From NCBI RefSeq assembly GCF_002150765.1, contig NZ_MUYM01000030.1, forward strand, positions 1 through 36,701: DNA of 36,701 nt, read 5' to 3'. Positions 8,398-15,262 of this stretch are shown piece after piece. The stretch is from Lentzea kentuckyensis (GTDB taxonomy: Bacteria > Actinomycetota > Actinomycetes > Mycobacteriales > Pseudonocardiaceae). Both the position numbers and the translations under genes were made by a program. The notes under the pieces were generated by a model. The model did no database searches. It had not been told where the DNA came from and saw only the letters and a program-made list of their open reading frames with translations. Positions within the stretch are counted from its first letter, which is position 1; every line of letters begins with the position of its first letter.

Positions 8398-9474
8398 TCA
8401 GAGCGGCCGGGTGGCCGGGTGGAACTGGGGCGCGATTCCGTAGATCTGGTCGCGAACCTCGTCGAGGGCACGCGTCGTGGCACCGGTCGCGGCCGGGCTG
8501 CCGGACTCGGTGCCGAGCCCGCTGAAGGTCACGCGGGGGCGAAACGGCGTGGTGGCGTGCACGAACTCCTGCAGCAGCCCGGCCACCTCACCGGTGGGGT
8601 CGACCGCGGGACCGCTGACGACGACCAGCTCGGGATCCACCACGCTGCACACGCTGACCATCGCCGCCGCGGCGTCGGGAAAGAGCGGGGTGAGGGCGGT
8701 GCCGGCGTTCACCGTGGCGGAGACGTCCGCGTTGAGCCAGGACGCCGGTCCGCGGCTCACCTGGTAGCCGACCTCGCCGGCCGCACCGGTGGCGCCGCGC
8801 ACGACCCGTCCGTCCAGGACGATCGCCGCGCTGACGGTCTCCCCCAGCCGTAGCAGGGCGAAGGAGTCGACTCCGGCGGCGGCGCCGTGGCGCTGTTCCG
8901 CGACCGCGGTGAGCTTCACGTCGTTCTCCAGGCGCACCGGCACCGCGAGCGAGGCCTCCAACCGGTCGCGCAGACCGGCGTTCCAGGCCGGATGACCCTC
9001 GACGTAGGTCATGTCGCCGTCCGGCCCGACGATGCCCGGCGCCGCCACGATCACGGCCGTCAGTGCTCGGGGATCGATCGCACCGTTGCGTGCCGCCTGG
9101 GCGACGACCCGTTCGGCCAGCTGTTCGGGTGCCTCTCCGGCGAGGGCCGCACACCGTGCCGTACCGAGTGCGGTGCCGTCGAGGTCGGCGACCTCGGCCC
9201 AGGCCACCTCCGGCTGCAGTTCCACTCCGGCGACCTGGGCGACGCCGGGCCGTACGCCGTAGAGCACCGAGTTGGGACCGCGCCGCGGCCGGTCGTCCTC
9301 GCCGGCCTCGACGACGAACCCGGCGTCGGTGAGCCGCTGGACGATCTCACCGGCCGAGGGACGGGACACTCCCGCCAGCCGCGCTATCCCCGCGCGGTCG
9401 AGGTTGCCGTGGGCGAGCAGCAGGTCGATGACCGTCCGTTCGTAACCCGCCCCGCGTCGCACCTGCTTCGTCAC
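8398..9474 (-). CDS. ROK-family transcriptional regulator
   Basis: A 358-residue ROK protein: N-terminal winged helix (about residues 10-75; VIDLLLAHGNLDRAGIARLAGVSRPSAGEIVQRL) followed by a sugar-kinase-like ROK domain (APGIVGPDGDMTYVEGHPAWN, VRLENDVKLTAVAEQRHGAA, GATGAAGEVGY). The Asp of the END motif is kept. The CGCGxxGCxE zinc cluster found in many ROK proteins is not visible after GEVGY, so it may be a non-canonical ligand sensor. GTG start; GTGA overlaps the GH125 stop. As the only regulator in the operon it is the likely local repressor, and the palindrome at 10780-10810 is its most plausible operator (inference). Confidence 0.93.
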   Translation of the reverse strand: MTKQVRRGAGYERTVIDLLLAHGNLDRAGIARLAGVSRPSAGEIVQRLTDAGFVVEAGEDDRPRRGPNSVLYGVRPGVAQVAGVELQPEVAWAEVADLDGTALGTARCAALAGEAPEQLAERVVAQAARNGAIDPRALTAVIVAAPGIVGPDGDMTYVEGHPAWNAGLRDRLEASLAVPVRLENDVKLTAVAEQRHGAAAGVDSFALLRLGETVSAAIVLDGRVVRGATGAAGEVGYQVSRGPASWLNADVSATVNAGTALTPLFPDAAAAMVSVCSVVDPELVVVSGPAVDPTGEVAGLLQEFVHATTPFRPRVTFSGLGTESGSPAATGATTRALDEVRDQIYGIAPQFHPATRPL

Positions 9475-10769
9475 GGCCTGCCTCCCTGGTCGAGGACGAC
9501 GTGACGCGCGAGGCCGACGAACTCGCAGTCACCCCAGGAGAACCACTCGCGGGTGTAGAGCGAGGGATCGTCGACGTGGAACGACTCGTGCACGTGCCCG
9601 GTACCGGCATCGGTGCGGGCGAGCAGCCGGAGGCACTCGAACCGGTCCCGCGCGGTCCCGGTGCGGGCCGCCGCGATCAGCCCGAGGGGCCACACGTATC
9701 CGGGGAACGTGTGCGGACTGCCCTGGCCGGACGCGACCGTTCCCGAGAACCAGAACGGGTTGCCGGGACCGAGGACCAGCTTCCGCGTGGCCTGGTAGAG
9801 CGGGTCGCCGGCGGCCAGCGCGCCGAGCAGGGGAAGGGAGACCAGGCTCGGCGCGTTCGGGTCGTCCATCAGGACGTGGCCGCCGAGGCCGTCGACCTCG
9901 TAGGCCAGCACCGGGACTCCCCCGGGACCGGGCACGACGGCGTGCCGAAGAACGGCGGCTCGCAACTGGCCGGCCAGGTCCGCGCACCTGCGGGCGAGCG
10001 GCTCGTCGTGCCACACCGCCTCGACCACCTCGACGACCTCGCGCAGGGCGGCGGCCGCGAAGAGGTTCCCCGCCGCCGTGTAGTGCAGCGTGCAGGCGTC
10101 GTCGCTGGGCCGGAACCCGGTCCAGCTCATCCCGGTCACGGCGACCGGGGTCCCCCGCCCCTCGTCCGCGAGCGTGTCGATCGCAGGCGCGTTCTCCCGG
10201 CGGAACCGGTAGTCCGAGTCGCGGTGGTCCTGTTCCTTCTCGAGCGTCCGCACGACGGCGAGCACCGCCTGCCTGCCGCACTCCTCGACCGGCCCCGTCC
10301 TGCCGGTGGCACGCCACCAGGCCGTGAGGAAACGCAGCACGTGCGCCCCCGAGTCGATCTCGTACTTCTGTTCCCAGATCCACGGATCGCGGCACAGGTC
10401 CAGCGGGTTGTGCCGGGCGCCGTCCGGACTCAGGTTGAAGGCGTTCGCGTACGGGTCGTGGACGACGTGCCGGAGCAGCCGGGCCAGCACGCCCGCCAGA
10501 GCATCGGCGAGATCAGGATCGTCGGCCGCGAGCGGCAGGTAGGTCATCGCCTGGATGCTCGCGTCGCGCAGCCACATGGCCGGGATGTCGCCGGTGACCA
10601 CGGCCGTCGTGCCGTCGGGCTGGGCCCGGAAGGCGCGCTCGGGCGTGCGGTGCAGGCATGCCTCGAACAGGGCGGTGACCGCTTCGCCCGCACCCGTGGC
10701 GTGCACGGCGTCGACCAGGGCGGCAGCCGGCTCGGCCCGGAGCCGGACTCCTCGCAGGGATGCGCTCAC
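9471..10769 (-). CDS. Exo-alpha-1,6-mannosidase, glycoside hydrolase family 125
   Basis: A 432-residue GH125 (DUF1237) enzyme, inverting and specific for alpha-1,6-mannose in characterised members. Seen in order: GDIPAMWLRDASIQ, YANAFNLSPDGARHN, KYEIDSGAHVLRF, VTGMSWTGFRPSDDACTLHY, LMDDPNAPSLVSLPLLG, and VHESFHVDDPSLYTREWFSWGDCEF. The last and fourth blocks contain the conserved acids thought to be catalytic. It has no signal peptide. I start it at GTG 10769 (SASLRGVRLRAEP follows, with GGGAT upstream). The frame extends 24 codons further, but that stretch translates the operator palindrome. It is the first gene of the operon and a strong marker for N-glycan mannose use. Confidence 0.93.
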   Translation of the reverse strand: MSASLRGVRLRAEPAAALVDAVHATGAGEAVTALFEACLHRTPERAFRAQPDGTTAVVTGDIPAMWLRDASIQAMTYLPLAADDPDLADALAGVLARLLRHVVHDPYANAFNLSPDGARHNPLDLCRDPWIWEQKYEIDSGAHVLRFLTAWWRATGRTGPVEECGRQAVLAVVRTLEKEQDHRDSDYRFRRENAPAIDTLADEGRGTPVAVTGMSWTGFRPSDDACTLHYTAAGNLFAAAALREVVEVVEAVWHDEPLARRCADLAGQLRAAVLRHAVVPGPGGVPVLAYEVDGLGGHVLMDDPNAPSLVSLPLLGALAAGDPLYQATRKLVLGPGNPFWFSGTVASGQGSPHTFPGYVWPLGLIAAARTGTARDRFECLRLLARTDAGTGHVHESFHVDDPSLYTREWFSWGDCEFVGLARHVVLDQGGRP

Positions 10770-10779
10770 CTGTATCCCG

Positions 10780-10810
10780 CTTTCTATAAGGCAGGTTGCC
10801 TTATAGAAAG
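10780..10810. promoter_or_regulatory. Perfect 14-3-14 palindromic operator
   Basis: CTTTCTATAAGGCA (10780-10793), GGT, then TGCCTTATAGAAAG (10797-10810): 14-bp arms without mismatch, ending 11 nt before the chosen GH125 start. On the minus strand it contains TATAAG (10805-10800), a plausible -10 hexamer, so bound protein would block the operon promoter. It is AT-rich in a GC-rich background. It is best explained as the binding site of the operon's ROK regulator, though another regulator is possible. Confidence 0.75.
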
Positions 10811-10846
10811 CTTCGACTTCCGCGAAGACAACCCTTCGCACGTTGT

Positions 10847-10862
10847 TGTGATCCAGCTCACA
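10847..10862. promoter_or_regulatory. Crp/GlxR-type binding site
   Basis: TGTGATCCAGCTCACA is a perfect TGTGA-N6-TCACA palindrome, the consensus of Crp-family regulators such as mycobacterial Crp and corynebacterial GlxR. Its centre is about 60 bp upstream of the transcription start predicted from the TATAAG hexamer of the GH125 operon, which is where class I activators sit. It may also act on the divergent GH84 gene. Confidence 0.6.
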
Positions 10863-10892
10863 TCAACGATCGGTGACCCGATGTCTTGCCAA

Positions 10893-10920
10893 TGTCATGT
10901 CCGGCCAGCCGGACATGACA
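10893..10920. promoter_or_regulatory. 13-2-13 perfect palindrome in the divergent promoter
   Basis: TGTCATGTCCGGC, CA, GCCGGACATGACA. Both neighbouring genes point away from it, so it is not a terminator of either one. An operator for a dimeric regulator is more likely; which regulator is unknown. Confidence 0.6.
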
Positions 10921-10942
10921 GGTTTCTGACGCCGTGATCGAA

Positions 10943-10951
10943 GGTCTAGAC
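10943..10951. promoter_or_regulatory. DasR-like core site upstream of GH84
   Basis: GGTCTAGAC matches the central part of the DasR-responsive element (ACTGGTCTAGACCACT in Streptomyces), but the flanks do not match. It lies 55 nt upstream of the GH84 start, close to where the -35 region would fall if TAGCCT (10971-10976) is the -10. DasR regulation of a GlcNAc-releasing enzyme would make metabolic sense, but the site match is only partial. Confidence 0.35.
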
Positions 10952-11006
10952 GTCCGATGGATGATCGACCTAGCCTGGGATGCCGGTCACCATGCGAGAG
11001 GGAGTC

Positions 11007-12878
11007 ATGACTTTCCGTCACCGAGCCCTGCTGGCTGCGGTCGTCACGCTGACGACCACCTTCACCGCTGTGAGCCCCGCCGCCGCGAGCGGCCCGTTGC
11101 CGACGATCTCCCCCACGCCGCAACAGATCACCGCGACCTCCGCGGACTTTCCGGTGCCACCGGTGGTCGTGCTCGCGACGGACTCCGGCACCGACGTGGC
11201 GGCCAAGAACCTGCTCGTGGCCCTGCTGCGCGACCACGGGGTCAGGCGAATCGACGACAGCGGCAGCGGCAGCGGACCGGTGGTGCGCCTGGGTTCGCCA
11301 GGGCGGGACACCCCGGCACAGGCAGAGGGCTACGCGCTGAGCGTGTCCGGTTCCGGGATCACGATCAGCGGCCGGGACGGCGCAGGGCAGTACTACGGCG
11401 TGCAGACGCTCCGACAGCTGTTCGTCCGCTCGGCAGGCGGGTGGGCGGTACGTGGCACGATCGTGCGCGACTGGCCGAACATGGCACTGCGCGGGGCCAT
11501 CGAGGGCTTCTACGGTCCACCGTGGACGACGGAGGACCGCCTGCGGCAGATCGCCTTCCTGGGCGAGGTGAAGGCCAACACCTACGTCTACAGCGCGAAG
11601 GACGACGACTACCTGCGCGCGCGGTGGCGGGACCCGTACCCGGCCGAGGAGCTCGCCACGCTCGGGCGCCTGGTGCGGGCGGCGAACGCCCACCACGTCG
11701 AGTTCACCTACGCGCTGTCCCCCGGCGTGTCGATCTGCTTCTCGGCACAGGCCGACGTCGACGCCGTCAAGGCGAAGTTCCAGGCGGTCCACGACCTCGG
11801 TGTGCGGTCGTTCTCGTTGCCGTTCGACGACATCTCCTACACGAAGTGGAACTGCGCCGGCGACCAGGCGGCGTTCGGCGCACCCGGACAGGGTGCCGCG
11901 GGCGCGGCGCAGGTCTCGCTGCTCAACAGGATCACCGCCGAGTTCGTGCGCACGCACGACGGTGTCCGTCCACTGCAGACAGTCCCGACCGAGTACAGCG
12001 ACCTGAAGGACTCCCCGTACAAGACGCAGCTGCGCGAGCACCTCGACCCGTCGGTCGTGGTGCAGTGGACCGGCACCGACGTCGTGCCTCCGAGCGTGAC
12101 CAACGCCGAGGCCGAACAGGTGTCCACTGTGTACGGACGGAAGGTGTTCCTGTGGGACAACTACCCGGTCAACGACTACGAGCAGTCGGCCGGCCGCCTG
12201 CTGCTCGCGCCGTACGCCGGGCGCGAGGCGGGATTGTCGCGCTACCTCAACGGAATCGTGTCCAACCCGATGAACCAGGAGGCCGCGAGCGAGATAGCGG
12301 AGTTCGGCGTGGCGGACCTCGCCTGGAACGACGCGGTGTACTCGCCCCAGCGGTCGTGGCAGCAGTCACTGACCCGGCTCGCCGGTGGTGATCCGGGTGC
12401 GACCGCGGCGCTGACGGTGTTCGCGGACCTCGAACACCTGGCTCCGACCTTCGGCCCCACGCCGTGGCAACCACAGGCGCCGGTGCTGGCCGCGAAGATC
12501 GCGCAGTTCTGGACGCGCTGGGACGCGGGCGACCACCGAGGTCTGCGCGACCTGCGCGAGTACGCGGTGCGGATCCGCGACGCGGCCGGGGTGATCCGGG
12601 CCGGCGGGGTCCAGGCCGCGTTCGTCGCGGACGCCCGGCCGTGGCTGGACGCCACCGCGTTGTGGGGCCAGGCGATGGTGACCCGGCTGGACGCACTGGC
12701 CGCCGCGGCGCGCGGCGACCGCGTGACGGCGCAACGGCTCACCTCCACCGCCGACACCCTCGTCACCAGGGCGCAGGCGGTGAGGACGGGCAACACCAAC
12801 CGGTGGGGAGTCCGGCAGCCGCTGGTGGCCGACGGCGTTCTCGACACCTTCCTCGTCCGAGTGAGGGCACGCACGTGA
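11007..12878 (+). CDS. Secreted beta-N-acetylglucosaminidase, glycoside hydrolase family 84
   Basis: A 623-residue exported GH84 enzyme (O-GlcNAcase/hyaluronoglucosaminidase family) that uses substrate-assisted catalysis on terminal beta-GlcNAc. The start is ATG 11007, preceded by GAGAGGGAG. The signal peptide is MTFRHRALLAAVVTLTTTFTAVSPAAAS. Next come a GH20b-like alpha/beta domain (about 35-145; EGYALSVSGSGITISGRDGAGQYYG), the catalytic barrel (ALRGAIEGFYGPPW, ANTYVYSAKDDDYLRARWRDPYP) with the paired catalytic Asp274-Asp275 in PFDDISY, and a helical region after about residue 440. No carbohydrate-binding module is visible. It is divergent from the mannosidase operon and probably trims GlcNAc outside the cell before uptake. 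Confidence 0.93.
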   Translation: MTFRHRALLAAVVTLTTTFTAVSPAAASGPLPTISPTPQQITATSADFPVPPVVVLATDSGTDVAAKNLLVALLRDHGVRRIDDSGSGSGPVVRLGSPGRDTPAQAEGYALSVSGSGITISGRDGAGQYYGVQTLRQLFVRSAGGWAVRGTIVRDWPNMALRGAIEGFYGPPWTTEDRLRQIAFLGEVKANTYVYSAKDDDYLRARWRDPYPAEELATLGRLVRAANAHHVEFTYALSPGVSICFSAQADVDAVKAKFQAVHDLGVRSFSLPFDDISYTKWNCAGDQAAFGAPGQGAAGAAQVSLLNRITAEFVRTHDGVRPLQTVPTEYSDLKDSPYKTQLREHLDPSVVVQWTGTDVVPPSVTNAEAEQVSTVYGRKVFLWDNYPVNDYEQSAGRLLLAPYAGREAGLSRYLNGIVSNPMNQEAASEIAEFGVADLAWNDAVYSPQRSWQQSLTRLAGGDPGATAALTVFADLEHLAPTFGPTPWQPQAPVLAAKIAQFWTRWDAGDHRGLRDLREYAVRIRDAAGVIRAGGVQAAFVADARPWLDATALWGQAMVTRLDALAAAARGDRVTAQRLTSTADTLVTRAQAVRTGNTNRWGVRQPLVADGVLDTFLVRVRART

Positions 12879-12917
12879 CATTTCCTGGTGCGGCGCTCGT
12901 TGTGGTGCCGCTACGAC

Positions 12918-13778
12918 TCACACCCGCACACGCGCCGGCGCCGCCGTGAGCTTCTTCTGCCGGGTGTTCGAGGAGTAGTGGGCGACGGCGATCGCTCCGG
13001 CGATCGCCAGGACGAACCCTATGGTCGCGGCAGGCACGTAACCATCGCGGGCGTGATCACCGAGATAGACCAGTCCGACGAACGACGAAAGCACCGTGTT
13101 GGAGGTGAACATCACCGCGGTGACCCCGGTCGTACTGCCCTTTTGCAGCGCCATCGCGAACAACACCGCCGCGGTGAGTCCGTTGAGGACGATGGCCCAG
13201 GCCGCCGGTTCCAGGACGAGTCGCCACGCGGCGTCCGGGAGATGAAGGGTCCGTGCCGAGATGCCGACGACGCTGTAGGCGATACCGGAGCCGAATGCCA
13301 GTGCCACCGTCGCCCAGACGTGGTGGTGGCGTCGGGCGTAGATGGCGATCGACGCCACCGGAATCGCCGCGGCCACCAGGATCCACCGCCATTGCGGTGG
13401 CAGGGCCTGTGCCGGCCCTGGCTCCGCGGACACGCCCAGCAGAAACAGACCGATCGCGCCGACAGCCAGTGCACCCCATCCCCGTGCACGAAGACGGGCG
13501 CCCATGAAAGAGCTGATCATGGCGGTAACACCGACGCTGAACGCGAGCATCGACTGCACGAGGAACAACGGCAACCGATGCAATGCCGCGGAGGCGAAGG
13601 CGAACCCCAGCAGATTCACACCGAGGCCGAGGAAGTACAGCCACTGACGCCAGAGAGCGATGAGATCGAGAGACGATCCGCCGCGCGCGGCCACCCGCCG
13701 GACACCCATCGACTCCAAGATCGAACCACTGCCGGACGCCAGGGTGGCCAGCACGGCGAGAACGTAACCCAGTGCCAT
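12918..13778 (-). CDS. DMT-type multi-spanning membrane protein
   Basis: A 286-residue protein with about nine to ten hydrophobic segments, starting MALGYVLAVLATLASGSGSILESMG. Its layout resembles EamA/DMT-superfamily transporters (NIPA-like or drug/metabolite type), with a C-terminal segment VMFTSNTVLSSFVGLVYLGD followed by two more hydrophobic stretches. Substrate is unknown. It converges on GH84 with a 39-nt gap in which I see no clear hairpin terminator, and is divergent from the NTF2-like gene. Nothing links it to the glycan operon. Confidence 0.8.
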   Translation of the reverse strand: MALGYVLAVLATLASGSGSILESMGVRRVAARGGSSLDLIALWRQWLYFLGLGVNLLGFAFASAALHRLPLFLVQSMLAFSVGVTAMISSFMGARLRARGWGALAVGAIGLFLLGVSAEPGPAQALPPQWRWILVAAAIPVASIAIYARRHHHVWATVALAFGSGIAYSVVGISARTLHLPDAAWRLVLEPAAWAIVLNGLTAAVLFAMALQKGSTTGVTAVMFTSNTVLSSFVGLVYLGDHARDGYVPAATIGFVLAIAGAIAVAHYSSNTRQKKLTAAPARVRV

Positions 13779-13923
13779 TCGTCCATTGTGTCAGCCGGTG
13801 GTCGCCGTGCTTTCAATGTCCCCGTGCATGCAGCTGATCCGGCACCCCACCACGGCAACCGGCTACCTTGTGTTGCAACTGGGCTGCGGTGAGTCACCCC
13901 CGAGCGAGTGAACAGGAGCGGGT

Positions 13924-14325
13924 ATGACCGACGATGTGGCCGGCCAAGTGATCAAGGCTGAGAAGGATCGGATCCGATGTCTCCTGGACGTGGATCGCGG
14001 CACCTACGACCGCTTGCACGCCGCGGAGTACCGGTTGTGCAACCCGACCGGCACCGTGTGGACGAAGCCCGAATACCTGGATCTCCTCACCACCGGGCGG
14101 CTCGCCTACCGGGAACTGGAGCTGACCGGCGACGTGGACGCCATCGTCGGCACCGACGTCGTCGTCCTCCGCTACCGGTGCGTCATCGAAGTCACCGTCG
14201 ACGGCGCGGACATCCCGCGGCACGAGGCCTGGCACACCGACGTCTACACCAATGCCAGCGGCACGTGGCGTTGTGTCTGGTCCCAAGCCACCGGCATCAT
14301 GGACCTTCCGCCGGCCGCACCCTGA
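13924..14325 (+). CDS. NTF2-like (DUF4440/SnoaL-fold) protein
   Basis: A 133-residue cytoplasmic protein, start ATG 13924, with CAGGAGCGGG just upstream. The pattern is that of a small NTF2-like cone fold: an N-terminal helix (KAEKDRIRCLLDVDRGTYDRLHAAEYRLCNPTG), LLTTGRLAYRELELTGDVDAIVGTDVVVLRYRCVIEV, and a final strand WRCVWSQATGI. Members include DUF4440 proteins and SnoaL-like enzymes. No catalytic residue can be assigned, and it could equally be a binding protein. It is a single gene, separated by 182 nt from the toxin operon. Confidence 0.75.
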   Translation: MTDDVAGQVIKAEKDRIRCLLDVDRGTYDRLHAAEYRLCNPTGTVWTKPEYLDLLTTGRLAYRELELTGDVDAIVGTDVVVLRYRCVIEVTVDGADIPRHEAWHTDVYTNASGTWRCVWSQATGIMDLPPAAP

Positions 14326-14507
14326 CCCAGCACGAGGAAGGCGCGGTCCGACCGGCCGGATGCACGAGGCCGGATGGGCTACTTCGCTTGCACCACAACG
14401 ACATTCGCTGGTCCGGCTGAGTGAAGTACCTGAGTATCGGGGACATGGCGCGACCTTGACGGTGACCATAGGCGGCGGACTGCAAATCGTCAGGTCAGGG
14501 GGACGCG

Positions 14508-14960
14508 ATGTCGGACCCGATGGCGCACGTGGAGCGCATGGTCGACGACTGGGAGCGTGACGCCGACCGGAAAGCCGCTCGCTACCAGGAGATGGCGCGC
14601 GAGGCCGGGCAGATCTCGATCACAGCGGCCGCGGCCGATGGCGCTGTCACCGTAACGGTTGGTGCGAACGGGATTCCCACCCACGTGGCCATGACCGACG
14701 CGGTCCGGCGGTTGCCGCCGGACCGGATCGCCGCCGCCGTGCTGGAGGCGATGCGCGGGGCGCAGGCACAGTTTCCCGGACGGCTTGCCGAGATCATGGC
14801 GCAGACCGTCGGCGAGGACTCCACCACGCGCTATCTGCTCGACCAGGCACGCACCACGTTCCCGCCGCCAGCAGACGAGACGTCCCGCGGCGCGTCCCCG
14901 GCCCGCCGCCTGCCTGACGACGATCTGGGTGACGAGAGCTACCTGAGACCGGGCCGCTGA
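14508..14960 (+). CDS. YbaB/EbfC-family protein of a T7SS toxin operon
   Basis: A 150-residue protein with a YbaB/EbfC-like core: an N-terminal helix (AHVERMVDDWERDADRKAARYQEMAREAGQ), strands ISITAAAADGAVTVTVGANGIPTHVAM, then a helix PPDRIAAAVLEAMRGAQAQF, and an acidic disordered tail. Classical YbaB proteins bind DNA as dimers. In actinomycetes such copies commonly sit before EspC/WXG genes, where their role is unclear. Its stop overlaps the next ATG by 1 nt (TGATG). GGGGG upstream of ATG 14508 may serve as the ribosome-binding site. Confidence 0.85.
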   Translation: MSDPMAHVERMVDDWERDADRKAARYQEMAREAGQISITAAAADGAVTVTVGANGIPTHVAMTDAVRRLPPDRIAAAVLEAMRGAQAQFPGRLAEIMAQTVGEDSTTRYLLDQARTTFPPPADETSRGASPARRLPDDDLGDESYLRPGR

Positions 14961-15262
14961 TGGCCGGCTACGAGGTCCTGGTCGACGAGTTGGAGGCGCA
15001 CCGGAGGCGGCTGGAGGCGCTGGCCGACCGGATGCGCGAGGCGGTGGACGCGGCCCGCCAGGTCAGCATGACCGACGACGCGTACGGCGTGATCTGCCAG
15101 CCGTTCGCGATGATGCTGCAACCGTTCGAGGACAAGGGCGTCAACGCCCTCAGCAGCGGTGCGGCGTCGCTGGAGGACGTCGCGCAGGGTGTGCGGGCGA
15201 CTGCGGCCGCCTACTCCGCGCAGGAGGACGCCGAGGCCACACGGTTCCGCGGGAACGCCTGA
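14960..15262 (+). CDS. EspC-like type VII secretion protein
   Basis: A 100-residue, nearly all-helical protein of the size and pattern of ESX-secreted EspC/WXG100 relatives: a long first helix (YEVLVDELEAHRRRLEALADRMREAVDAAR), a turn with DDAYGVICQPFAMML, and a second helix (SLEDVAQGVRATAAAYSAQEDAEATRFRG). It lacks a plain WxG but keeps a central turn. It probably pairs with, or escorts, the WXG-containing RHS protein encoded immediately downstream. TGATG overlaps join it to the genes on both sides. Confidence 0.8.
   Translation: MAGYEVLVDELEAHRRRLEALADRMREAVDAARQVSMTDDAYGVICQPFAMMLQPFEDKGVNALSSGAASLEDVAQGVRATAAAYSAQEDAEATRFRGNA

Noticed and set aside
10770..10841. 24-codon upstream extension of the GH125 gene
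   Set aside because: It translates the operator palindrome and lacks similarity to family members; the GTG start at 10769 gives the usual N terminus.
14456..14507. TTGACG as a -35 element for the toxin operon
   Set aside because: No acceptable -10 at 16-18 nt downstream, so I did not annotate a promoter.
14702..14724. 10-3-10 hairpin inside the YbaB-like gene
   Set aside because: GC-only arms made of common Arg/Pro codons; likely by chance in this composition, unlike the longer mixed-base palindrome at 16254.
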